Below, piece after piece: positions 1 to 5,612 of a stretch of DNA of 6,998 nt. How positions within the stretch are numbered: the stretch's first letter is position 1; each line of letters starts with the position of its first letter. Source of the stretch: Bacillota bacterium (GTDB lineage: Bacteria; Bacillota; Clostridia; Lachnospirales; Lachnospiraceae); the NCBI GenBank assembly GCA_023414355.1, contig JAEZOB010000002.1:1-6998 (forward strand). Reading direction: 5' to 3'. The notes beneath the pieces were generated by a model. That model was not told the DNA's origin. It searched no databases and saw nothing but the letters and a program-made list of their open reading frames with translations. Position numbers and translations under genes: made by a program.

Positions 1-61
1 GTATTATAGTCCGCCGTTGAGAGCTAATCCAATGTCAGACGGCCTTCTTCATCGACTGAGT

Positions 62-583
62 TCAGTAATGTTTCTGTGCTTCAAAGATGTGATTCGGTAA
101 CAAGTCATTTAAACGAATGATTTTACTGCCTTTACTTTCATAATAGCGCAGCATTTCGTCAATTTTCCTTTTATCATAACTGGTAATGCAATCTGATAAA
201 ACGGTAACTCCATAATTTTCTTTTCGTAAGTTGTAACAGGTTGATTTAACACAAGCAACAGCATCTGCTCCTGTTATGTAGAAATCACATATTTTATTTT
301 TACAAATAAAGTCTGTAAATTCTTCACTGCTTAATGCGTTACCTTTGTATTTTGTAAAAACATTTTTTGATACTATTTTCAAGTCTGAAGCTAATTCAGA
401 CCCATGTGTATTGGGTTTAAGAGTCCTCGTGCCGGCTGATAAATTTTCATGCCTTATATAAATAACATGAATATTATTATTGACTGCCCAATCAATCGCT
501 TTATTGATATTGTCAATAATATTCTTATAATTCTTTGTTATGTCATTTTGAATATCAATTATTACCAAAGCTTTTTTCTGCAT
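62..583 (-). CDS. Isochorismatase-family cysteine hydrolase
   Basis: Predicted cytosolic 173-residue hydrolase of the isochorismatase/nicotinamidase superfamily, which attacks amide or vinyl-ether substrates through a cysteine nucleophile. The start beginning MQKKALVIIDIQND is chosen because AGGAGG lies 7 bases upstream (591-596 on the plus strand). An upstream extension to 649 would run through that site and the promoter region. The family triad is visible: Asp10 in the DIQND motif, Lys78 in FTKYKGNALS, and Cys111 in ADAVACVKST. The length is normal for a compact family member. It diverges from a WYL-domain regulator with 120 bases between the starts, and an inverted repeat sits at its -35 region, so control by that neighbour is likely. 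The substrate (nicotinamide, isochorismate, N-carbamoyl compound or other) cannot be read from sequence. Family assignment is firm; function is open. Confidence 0.9.
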   Translation of the reverse strand: MQKKALVIIDIQNDITKNYKNIIDNINKAIDWAVNNNIHVIYIRHENLSAGTRTLKPNTHGSELASDLKIVSKNVFTKYKGNALSSEEFTDFICKNKICDFYITGADAVACVKSTCYNLRKENYGVTVLSDCITSYDKRKIDEMLRYYESKGSKIIRLNDLLPNHIFEAQKHY

Positions 584-625
584 AGTGTATCCTCCTGACA
601 GGTAGATTGATTTGTTTTCTTTTTT

Positions 626-634
626 ATTGTACCA
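626..634 (-). promoter_or_regulatory. Extended -10 promoter element for the cysteine hydrolase
   Basis: On the minus strand this reads TGGTACAAT, an extended -10 (TGn followed by TACAAT, 5 of 6 to consensus), about 43 bases before the hydrolase start codon. No good -35 is present at 16-18 bases upstream. Such promoters often rely on the extended -10, or on an activator bound upstream, which is where the inverted repeat at 639-664 lies. Confidence 0.5.
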
Positions 635-638
635 TGTA

Positions 639-664
639 ATTGTTGACAACAGTATGGCAACAAT
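639..664. promoter_or_regulatory. Candidate operator between divergent genes
   Basis: Perfect inverted repeat ATTGTTG-N12-CAACAAT. A second small palindrome, GTTGACAAC, is nested at 642-650. The repeat overlaps the -35 box and spacer of the rightward promoter and the region just upstream of the leftward extended -10. A dimeric regulator bound here could therefore control both genes. The adjacent WYL regulator is the natural candidate, but binding is inference. Confidence 0.55.
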
Positions 665-671
665 CTATGAT
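643..671 (+). promoter_or_regulatory. Sigma-A-type promoter of the WYL regulator gene
   Basis: TTGACA at 643-648 is a perfect -35. It is followed by exactly 17 bases and TATGAT at 666-671 (5 of 6 to the -10 consensus). The expected transcript start is near 678, leaving a leader of about 25 bases that contains the ribosome binding site of the gene at 704. The inverted repeat at 639-664 covers the -35 and most of the spacer. Confidence 0.75.
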
Positions 672-703
672 GATAAGAAGAAATTTTGAAGGGCGGTTAT
701 CAA

Positions 704-1636
704 ATGAGAGTTGACAGGCTTGTGAGCATTATAATGATACTCCTTGATAAAGAGCGTATAGGCGCACAGGAGTTAGCAGATATGTTTGAAGTTTCACCCC
801 GCTCAATCTACCGCGAGATAGACACTATCAACATGGCGGGTATTCCTGTTCGCGGGGCATCGGGAGTGGGCGGCGGCTTTGAAATTATGCAGAAATACAA
901 GATTGATAGAAAGGTTTTTTCGACTGCCGACCTTTCCGCTATCTTGATGGGGCTTTCCAGTCTTTCTAACATGATACGAGGTGATGAACTGGTAAACGCC
1001 CTTGCGAAAGTCAAGAGTTTTATCCCCGCCGGCAAAGCGAAAGACATTGAATTAAAAGCAAATCAAATATATATAGATTTAAGTCCGTGGATGGCCAACA
1101 GGAACATACAACCATATTTAGAGATTATCAAAACGGCTTTACAGGAAAGCAGGCTGCTTTCGTTTGAATATGCAGACCGCTACGGAAATAAAACCGCACG
1201 ATATGCCGAGCCGTATCAGCTTGTATTGAAAAGCAGTCAGTGGTACTGGCAAGGGTATTGCCATCAAAGAAATGATTTTAGGCTTTTTAAACTATCCCGC
1301 ACATCAAACCTGCAAATACAAGAGGAATTTTTTACGCCGCGAGATTATCAAAAACCGCAGTTAGATTTCACTGATATTTTGGCTACTATGCAAACAAAAA
1401 TCAAGATTCGTATTCATAAATCTATCATGGACAGGGTACTTGAATTTTGCGTATATGAAGACTTTGCGCCTGACGGAGATGAGCATTACATTGTAAGTTT
1501 TCCTTTCAGAGATAAGGAATTCTACTACAATATTCTATTCGGTTTTGGGGATAAATGCGAGTGCTTAGAGCCGTTACATATCCGCAATGAAATGAAACGT
1601 AGAATACATGACATAGCTTCCTTATACGAGGATTAG
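704..1636 (+). CDS. HTH/WYL-domain transcriptional regulator (YafY-like)
   Basis: Predicted 310-residue DNA-binding regulator. The N-terminus (about residues 3-58) is an HTH_11/DeoR-like winged helix: RVDRLVSIIMILL, then IGAQELADMFEVSPRSIYRE as the helix-turn-helix, followed by a glycine-rich wing (GVGGGFE). The WYL domain follows at about 137-205, with W180-Y181-W182 and the conserved end FRLFKLSR; a WCX-type C-terminal extension runs to the end. WYL domains are generally thought to sense a small ligand or nucleic acid. The ATG at 704 is preferred over a TTG at 686, because the purine-rich GAAGGGCGG lies at 688-696 with good spacing to 704. It is divergent from the cysteine hydrolase and probably regulates it and itself. 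By eye the gene is richer in G+C codons (cgc, gcc, ggc) than its right-hand neighbour, which may indicate a different origin. The effector is unknown. Confidence 0.93.
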   Translation: MRVDRLVSIIMILLDKERIGAQELADMFEVSPRSIYREIDTINMAGIPVRGASGVGGGFEIMQKYKIDRKVFSTADLSAILMGLSSLSNMIRGDELVNALAKVKSFIPAGKAKDIELKANQIYIDLSPWMANRNIQPYLEIIKTALQESRLLSFEYADRYGNKTARYAEPYQLVLKSSQWYWQGYCHQRNDFRLFKLSRTSNLQIQEEFFTPRDYQKPQLDFTDILATMQTKIKIRIHKSIMDRVLEFCVYEDFAPDGDEHYIVSFPFRDKEFYYNILFGFGDKCECLEPLHIRNEMKRRIHDIASLYED

Positions 1637-1739
1637 AATAAGGGATGTACTCTCTTTTTCACTGGTGTTATGAAGTTCACCAAGTGTAGTTATCCGGTGA
1701 AGTGCAGGAAAAGGGCAGTTTGGGAAGGATGGATTGAAA
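1637..1739. other. Intergenic spacer with imperfect inverted repeats
   Basis: There is no good sigma-A promoter and no terminator with a T-run. The stretch contains CACTGGTG (1660-1667) that can pair with CACCAAGTG (1678-1686) with one bulged base. It also contains TTCACC (1676-1681) facing GGTGAA (1696-1701). These could form alternative small hairpins or a protein site ahead of the dipeptidase gene; nothing stronger can be claimed. Confidence 0.3.
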
Positions 1740-2423
1740 ATGATGATACTTTTACATGATGAAAGAATTGCGAAAATAACTTGTATAGATAATAAGGAAA
1801 AAATAATATCATTAAGGCATATTCATGAGAGAATATTATTAGATGATACAAAAAGTCAAATAGGTAATAAATCAGATTTATTTTGCTATACAAGAGAAAC
1901 GGTTGCAAAAAAATTAATTGAAGCTACTAATTATCTTCCCCGGGGATACAAGTTTGTGATTAAAGAAGCGTATAGACCTTTATCGCTACAAAGAGAATTT
2001 TTTGAAGATGCATTGGAATACTATAAAACTCAATATCCACTAAAAAATGACGATGAGATTTATAAATTGACATGTCAGTTTGTAGCACCTATTAAAGTAG
2101 CTGGACATCCAACCGGTGGAGCAATAGACATAACTTTGAGCAAGGATGGAATTGAATTAGATATGGGATCGGAGTTTAATGAGGCACCTATTGAACCAGA
2201 AAATCTTTCACATCTGCATTCCACTTATATAAGTGATCATGCAAAAGCGAATCGAAGAATACTAATTGATTGTATGGAGATGGTTGGATTTGCAAATTAT
2301 CCGGCTGAATGGTGGCATTGGTCATATGGGGATTGCTATTGGGCTTTTTTAAATGGCTGTGAGGCTTTATATTCAGCGACTGATGAAAATGAAATTAAAA
2401 CTATAAAAAAAGGAGAGAGATAA
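1740..2423 (+). CDS. VanX-like D-Ala-D-Ala dipeptidase (peptidase family M15D)
   Basis: Predicted 227-residue zinc peptidase, close to the usual VanX length of about 200. Family members hydrolyse D-Ala-D-Ala or similar dipeptides in the cytosol or envelope. Visible motifs are AYRPLSLQ with Arg79 (the VanX Arg71 equivalent), AGHPTGGAID with zinc ligands His123 and Asp130, and EWWHWSYGD with catalytic Glu190 and zinc ligand His193. The VanX serine two residues before the first zinc histidine is alanine here (Ala121), so specificity for D-Ala-D-Ala is not assured. No signal peptide is evident. ATG 1740 is chosen because GGGAAGGA at 1722-1729 lies about 10 bases upstream; a TTG at 1734 is too close to it. 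No vanH, vanA or vanS/R neighbours are visible, so there is no sign of a glycopeptide-resistance operon. A housekeeping role in cell-wall dipeptide recycling is more likely. Confidence 0.88.
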   Translation: MMILLHDERIAKITCIDNKEKIISLRHIHERILLDDTKSQIGNKSDLFCYTRETVAKKLIEATNYLPRGYKFVIKEAYRPLSLQREFFEDALEYYKTQYPLKNDDEIYKLTCQFVAPIKVAGHPTGGAIDITLSKDGIELDMGSEFNEAPIEPENLSHLHSTYISDHAKANRRILIDCMEMVGFANYPAEWWHWSYGDCYWAFLNGCEALYSATDENEIKTIKKGER

Positions 2424-2425
2424 TA

Positions 2426-2494
2426 ATAAAGGTTGCACTTGCCGGTGCTTATGGCCTGACTGGTGTTGGGTACTATAACCATAATATATTGTAG
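2426..2494 (+). pseudogene. N-terminal remnant of a Rossmann-fold NAD(P)-dependent dehydrogenase/epimerase
   Basis: After the dipeptidase stop there is a ribosome-binding-like AGGAGAGAGA (2411-2420, inside the end of that gene), then an open stretch starting with ATA at 2426. It encodes IKVALAGAYGLTG and ends at TAG 2492-2494. The pattern of beta strand plus GxxGxxG (Gly7, Gly10, Gly13) is the dinucleotide-binding N-terminus of SDR/epimerase proteins, whose usual first residues are MKVALAGA or similar. Only 22 codons remain where a full gene would have about 280, and the expected ATG is ATA. The likely history is a large internal deletion that left the start of a gene between the dipeptidase and the DUF1295 gene. 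The family reading rests on a short motif and is inference. Confidence 0.45.
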
Positions 2495-2514
2495 TAGTAA
2501 GGAGGGTTTATCAT

Positions 2515-3327
2515 ATGGGATTTGAATATTTATGGATTTTTCTGCTGATCAGCGCAATCATTTGTACGGTTGGATTTTATAAATATGTTTATTTTCTTTC
2601 GATAGGGTATGGCTTTGCCGTTGCAGGCATCGGTATTACCCTTGCAGTTATGAGCATCAATGGAACCTTTCAAGCCGGAGTTTTGCACTATCTATTTTTC
2701 TTTTTTCTTTTTATTTATGGCGTTCGCCTTTCGGTCTTTCTTGCGGTTCGTGAAACGAAGAACATCATATATCGTAAGACCTTACAGGAAGTAACGGGTG
2801 ATGAAGCCAAAATGCCGATATTTGTTAAGGCAGCAATCTGGATCTGTGTTTCTATGTTATATGTTGGGCAGACCTCCCCTGTCTTCTTCAGAATGTATAA
2901 TGGCGGAAAATCCTCTGTAGTTGCATGGGTAGCTTTGGCCATTAGTACCTTGGGATTTCTTATTGAGATGGAAGCTGATCGGCAGAAAAGTATTCAGAAA
3001 CGAGTTCGTCCGGATATGGTTGCAATGAAAGGTCTATATAAAATAGTGCGCTGTCCAAACTATTTCGGGGAAATTCTATTCTGGTCAGGTATATTTATAT
3101 CCGGATTAGATATTTACAACGGCTGGGGTCAGCTTGTAATGGCGATTGTTTCATATATCTGTATCGTATATGTTATGTTCGATGGTGCTAAACGCCTTGA
3201 AAAACGCCAGATGAAGCGTTATGGTAGCGAAACAGAGTATAATACATATGCAGATAAAACACCGATTATCATTCCATTGCTGCCAATCTATCACTTGAAT
3301 AAAAAATCAGAGAAAAACACCAAATAG
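2515..3327 (+). CDS. DUF1295 membrane protein (steroid 5-alpha-reductase-like family)
   Basis: Predicted 270-residue integral membrane protein with about six or seven hydrophobic segments (roughly residues 5-22, 28-47, 56-78, 102-120, 133-151, 184-198, 207-223). The family signature is clear: EMEADRQK at 151-158 and RCPNYFGEILFWSGIF at 179-194. These match the NADPH-binding C-terminal half of DUF1295/isoprenylcysteine-methyltransferase-like proteins. The bacterial substrate is unknown; reduction of a lipid or steroid-like double bond is suggested by homology alone. The start at 2515 has a strong GGAGGG at 2501-2506 with 8 bases of spacing. The tail is basic (KKSEKNTK). No own promoter was recognised, so co-transcription with the dipeptidase 91 bases upstream is plausible. 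The dehydrogenase remnant between them suggests the operon once had another oxidoreductase. Confidence 0.9.
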   Translation: MGFEYLWIFLLISAIICTVGFYKYVYFLSIGYGFAVAGIGITLAVMSINGTFQAGVLHYLFFFFLFIYGVRLSVFLAVRETKNIIYRKTLQEVTGDEAKMPIFVKAAIWICVSMLYVGQTSPVFFRMYNGGKSSVVAWVALAISTLGFLIEMEADRQKSIQKRVRPDMVAMKGLYKIVRCPNYFGEILFWSGIFISGLDIYNGWGQLVMAIVSYICIVYVMFDGAKRLEKRQMKRYGSETEYNTYADKTPIIIPLLPIYHLNKKSEKNTK

Positions 3328-3341
3328 AGCATCATTTACTT

Positions 3342-3371
3342 TTGACAATGCGGATCTATATTCGTTTTATA
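3342..3371 (+). promoter_or_regulatory. Promoter of the PNPOx-like gene
   Basis: A perfect -35 TTGACA (3342-3347) lies 14 bases after the DUF1295 stop, followed by 18 bases and TTTATA (3366-3371) as a plausible -10. The expected leader is about 65 bases and includes the AGGAGG at 3430-3435. The -10 lies inside the inverted repeat described separately. Confidence 0.5.
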
Positions 3372-3381
3372 GGAACGAATA
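3359..3381. promoter_or_regulatory. Candidate repressor operator overlapping a -10 box
   Basis: Perfect 8-bp inverted repeat TATTCGTT-N7-AACGAATA (arms 3359-3366 and 3374-3381, 23 bases in total). Its size and symmetry fit a site for a small dimeric repressor such as TetR or MarR types. It covers the -10 region of the promoter for the flavin-binding protein gene. No such regulator is encoded in the window, so the binder is unknown. Confidence 0.5.
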
Positions 3382-3442
3382 CAATAGAAAAGCCAAGAGA
3401 AGATAACGAATTCAAGCTACAGGATAAGAAGGAGGGGGACGG

Positions 3443-3952
3443 ATGGATCGAAGTGAATATAGTAAGGCAGAGAATTATTGGAAAAACCATGATGAAAAAT
3501 CAATTAAAATGGAGCGTAATGCAATTCTGAACTTTGCAGACAACTATCTTTCAGAGCACAATACCGGTGCACTGGCCACCGGTTATCAAGATTTTGTACG
3601 TTGTACGCCCATTGAATACAGTTGGATCAAAGGCAGCTTTTATATGTTATCCGAAGGTGGTATGAAATTTAAAGCTCTTGCTGAGAATAAAAATGTATGT
3701 ATCACTATATTTGAACCATACCAAGGGTTTGGTAATATTTCAAGTATTGTAGTGTCCGGAAAGGCTGAAGTAATTGAGATCGGCACTGAGGCGTACAGCA
3801 TGGTGCTTGATTTTAAAGGAATTAAGGAAAGCGCAATTCAAAAGCTCACCCATCCCATGTATCTGATCAAGCTGGTTCCTGAAACGATGGAGTTGCTGTT
3901 CTCAGAGTTTAAAAAGAATGGATTTGATTCCAGACAACAGATTACATTCTAG
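3443..3952 (+). CDS. Pyridoxamine 5'-phosphate oxidase family (flavin-binding split-barrel) protein
   Basis: Predicted 169-residue cytosolic protein with the FMN-binding split beta-barrel fold. Recognisable family blocks are TGALATGYQDFVRCTPIEY at 41-59, SEGGMKFKALAENKNV at 70-85 and the strand IVVSGKAEVIE at 102-112. The closing segment LIKLVPETMELL at 141-152 is typical of this group. The first 25 residues are polar and charged and precede the barrel. Family members bind FMN, F420 or haem and serve as oxidases, reductases or sensors; the exact reaction cannot be read here, and true PNP oxidase activity is not implied. The start is supported by AGGAGG at 3430-3435 with 7 bases of spacing. 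The gene has its own promoter with an inverted repeat at its -10. The broken zinc-ribbon gene begins directly after its stop. It looks intact. Confidence 0.85.
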   Translation: MDRSEYSKAENYWKNHDEKSIKMERNAILNFADNYLSEHNTGALATGYQDFVRCTPIEYSWIKGSFYMLSEGGMKFKALAENKNVCITIFEPYQGFGNISSIVVSGKAEVIEIGTEAYSMVLDFKGIKESAIQKLTHPMYLIKLVPETMELLFSEFKKNGFDSRQQITF

Positions 3953-4246
3953 CTTAGTAGTAAAGAAAATTACATGGAATTAGCTTCAACGACTCAAATG
4001 ACCTACGATCTCTACAGCTAGCTGAGCAATATGTCCGCAAAATTTAAGGAATTGTTTAATAAAGGACAATAAGAACAGCAGTCTTCGCAACCAGCTGATG
4101 TAACCGTTGATGATGTTCCGGACCAAAAGGAAGCTCCATTGCCTTCGATGATAGTTCAGATTAAGACGGTATTATGCGGGCAATGTGGTGCAAAATATGA
4201 TACGGGAACTAAGTTTTGTGGATCCTGTGGTACAAAAATAGTCTAA
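3953..4246 (+). pseudogene. Zinc-ribbon protein gene interrupted by two in-frame stops
   Basis: One reading frame from 3953 to the TAA at 4244-4246 keeps protein-like content but is broken by TAG at 4019-4021 and TAA at 4070-4072. Pieces in order are KENYMELASTTQMTYDLYS (from an ATG at 3974 or earlier), LSNMSAKFKELFNKGQ, and an acidic, proline-containing linker. It ends with a two-knuckle zinc ribbon, CGQCG then FCGSCGTKIV, with Cys codons at 4175, 4184, 4217 and 4226. C-terminal ribbons of this kind occur on many small Firmicutes proteins whose function is poorly known. No convincing ribosome binding site precedes 3974, so the 5' end may also be missing. Frame and metal-binding cysteines survive, so the decay looks recent; readthrough of both stops is possible but unlikely. 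The parent family is not identified. Confidence 0.65.
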
Positions 4247-4380
4247 AGTATTGAAAAGGGTTAACACAGATTGGTTCTATGAAATACTGCAAGAAGTGGT
4301 CCTTGAATAAACCAGAATCCGAAGCTATCATGATGATATGTTATGAAACATGATATAAAATGAGGAGGAAGGATTAGAAT
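4247..4380. other. Leader region of the aldo/keto reductase gene
   Basis: This spacer contains the promoter and inverted repeats listed separately. It also holds a 24-codon open stretch starting at ATG 4279 (MKYCKK...) and ending at TGA 4351. The start resembles the first residues of zinc-ribbon proteins, but it lacks the following CxxC partner and a ribosome binding site. It is probably another remnant or chance, and is not called as a gene. Confidence 0.3.
4303..4331 (+). promoter_or_regulatory. Promoter of the aldo/keto reductase gene
   Basis: TTGAAT at 4303-4308 (4 of 6), 17 bases, then TATCAT at 4326-4331 (5 of 6). The predicted transcript start is near 4338, giving a leader of about 43 bases. 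ATCATG at 4327-4332 on the -10 faces CATGAT at 4349-4354, and ATGTT/AACAT (4338-4342, 4347-4351) lies inside that pair. Either could be a weak operator or leader hairpin. Confidence 0.45.
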
Positions 4381-5355
4381 ATGGAATTTAATATCAAGCA
4401 ATTAAATCAAAAAATCAAACCACTTGGTATGGGATGCTGGGCGATAGGCGGTACATGGGGACCGGAAGGTCTCCCCCTCGGCTGGTCGAAAGTAGATGAT
4501 CAGGAATCAATCAGAGCAATAAGGCATGCCTATGATAGGGGAATCACATTATTTGATACGGCAGCTACATATGGCTATGGGTATAGCGAAGAAGTACTTG
4601 GGGAGGCATTGCAGGATATAAGAAGTAAAGTACTGATCGCGACCAAATTTGGATGTCCTTGTGATGATGTGAAAAGAGAAGGTCGGGGAGCAAGCGTGGA
4701 AAGAGAATCGATCATTAAGGAATGCCATGATTCGCTGAGAAGACTCCGTACGGATTACATTGATATTTATCAACTACATCTACAAGAGGTAGAGATAAGC
4801 CAAATTGATGATGTAGTAGAGACACTTGAAATTCTGAAAGAAAGAGGCAATATCCGTAGTTATGGCTGGAGTACGGATGCTCCCAAAAAAGCAGAGGCTA
4901 TTTTAAAGTATCCCGCATGCAGTGCAATTCAGTTTGACTTAAATATATTTGCTAATAATGAGGAAATGATTAAGCTCATTGATGAACATCAAGTTATGGG
5001 ATTAAACAGGCAGCCATTGGCAATGGGCTTACTGTCCGGAAAGTATGACCTGAATAGCAAATTGCCAAACGATGATATTCGTTCTGGATCATTAGATTGG
5101 TTGATATATTTTAATCAAGGAGTTCCAAATAGCAGATTACTTAGTAAACTTGAAGCTATTCGCGAGATTATCACATCCGGTGGGCGTACCATGGTGCAGG
5201 GAGCCTTGGCGTGGAATTGGGCAAGAAGTGAGTATATGGTACCGATTCCCGGATTCAAGAATGTAAAGCAGGTTGAGGATAATATCAGGGCACTTGACTT
5301 TGGACCATTAACAAAGAAACAGGTTGAAGAAGTTAATACTATTGTAAAAGAATAA
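4381..5355 (+). CDS. Aldo/keto reductase
   Basis: Predicted 324-residue cytosolic NADPH-dependent oxidoreductase with the TIM-barrel AKR fold, full length for the family. The catalytic tetrad is complete: Asp59 (FDTAATYG), Tyr64, Lys89 (LIATKFG) and His133 (IYQLHLQ). The C-terminal part has the coenzyme-binding block VPIPGFKNVKQVEDN at 287-301, where the family commonly has IPG-(x)-(R/K) followed by an N near the end. The sequence resembles the general AKR11/YqkF-like or Tas-like bacterial group that reduces aldehydes and ketones; the substrate cannot be told. ATG 4381 is preceded by a long purine tract, AGGAGG at 4363-4368 (12 bases away) and GGAAGGA at 4367-4373 (7 bases away). It is monocistronic, having its own promoter and a strong terminator at 5419-5464. 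No missing residues or frameshift were seen. Confidence 0.94.
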   Translation: MEFNIKQLNQKIKPLGMGCWAIGGTWGPEGLPLGWSKVDDQESIRAIRHAYDRGITLFDTAATYGYGYSEEVLGEALQDIRSKVLIATKFGCPCDDVKREGRGASVERESIIKECHDSLRRLRTDYIDIYQLHLQEVEISQIDDVVETLEILKERGNIRSYGWSTDAPKKAEAILKYPACSAIQFDLNIFANNEEMIKLIDEHQVMGLNRQPLAMGLLSGKYDLNSKLPNDDIRSGSLDWLIYFNQGVPNSRLLSKLEAIREIITSGGRTMVQGALAWNWARSEYMVPIPGFKNVKQVEDNIRALDFGPLTKKQVEEVNTIVKE

Positions 5356-5418
5356 ATCGCTACCGTAGCAAACAACAAAGCAATCTGGAATATTGAATTT
5401 AATAATTAGTTTTAATTT

Positions 5419-5464
5419 TACCCTTCGATTTATGTTTGCAGAAATATATCGAGGGGTATTTTTT
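5419..5464 (+). terminator. Rho-independent terminator after the aldo/keto reductase
   Basis: Stem TACCCTTCGAT (5419-5429) pairs with ATCGAGGGGTA (5448-5458) over 11 bp with one G-U pair. The loop is 18 bases, and TTTTTT follows at 5459-5464. It lies 64 bases after the reductase stop and separates that gene from the phosphoesterase unit. Confidence 0.85.
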
Positions 5465-5517
5465 GTAATAAGCCGAAATCAGATACATTTTAAATATGGC
5501 CATGGGTTAATGATTTA

Positions 5518-5536
5518 AATGCTATATTTTAGCATT
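5518..5536. promoter_or_regulatory. Inverted repeat upstream of the phosphoesterase promoter
   Basis: Perfect 7-bp repeat AATGCTA-N5-TAGCATT ending 4 bases before the proposed -35 box. The position would suit an activator or repressor site, but AT-rich repeats of this size can occur by chance. Confidence 0.3.
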
Positions 5537-5540
5537 GCTA

Positions 5541-5569
5541 TTTTCAATTAAAAGACTATAAGATATAAT
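5541..5569 (+). promoter_or_regulatory. Promoter of the metallophosphoesterase gene
   Basis: A perfect -10 TATAAT at 5564-5569 is preceded, with a 17-base spacer, by TTTTCA at 5541-5546 (4 of 6 to the -35 consensus). The predicted start near 5576 gives a leader of about 37 bases that ends with GGGGGAG at 5601-5607 before the ATG at 5613. Confidence 0.65.
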
Positions 5570-5612
5570 TGATCATGGTATATGCTGTAAATTATTATCT
5601 GGGGGAGTAAAC

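Noticed and set aside
808..1047. Minus-strand open frame inside the WYL regulator gene
   Set aside because: Antisense shadow of a well-supported gene, with no ribosome binding site and no recognisable domain.
1740..2423. Vancomycin-resistance operon
   Set aside because: Only a VanX-like gene is present; no ligase, dehydrogenase or two-component genes adjoin it, and one substrate-site residue differs.
3342..3530. Plus-strand open frame of 62 codons ahead of the PNPOx-like gene
   Set aside because: Its start overlaps the TTGACA promoter element, it has no ribosome binding site, and it runs out of frame into a clear gene.
4279..4353. 24-codon open stretch starting MKYCKK before the aldo/keto reductase
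   Set aside because: Zinc-ribbon-like first residues only, no second cysteine pair and no ribosome binding site; probably a remnant or chance.
5359..5369. Small palindrome GCTAC-C-GTAGC after the aldo/keto reductase
   Set aside because: Five-base arms with a one-base loop cannot form a stable hairpin, and no T-run follows.
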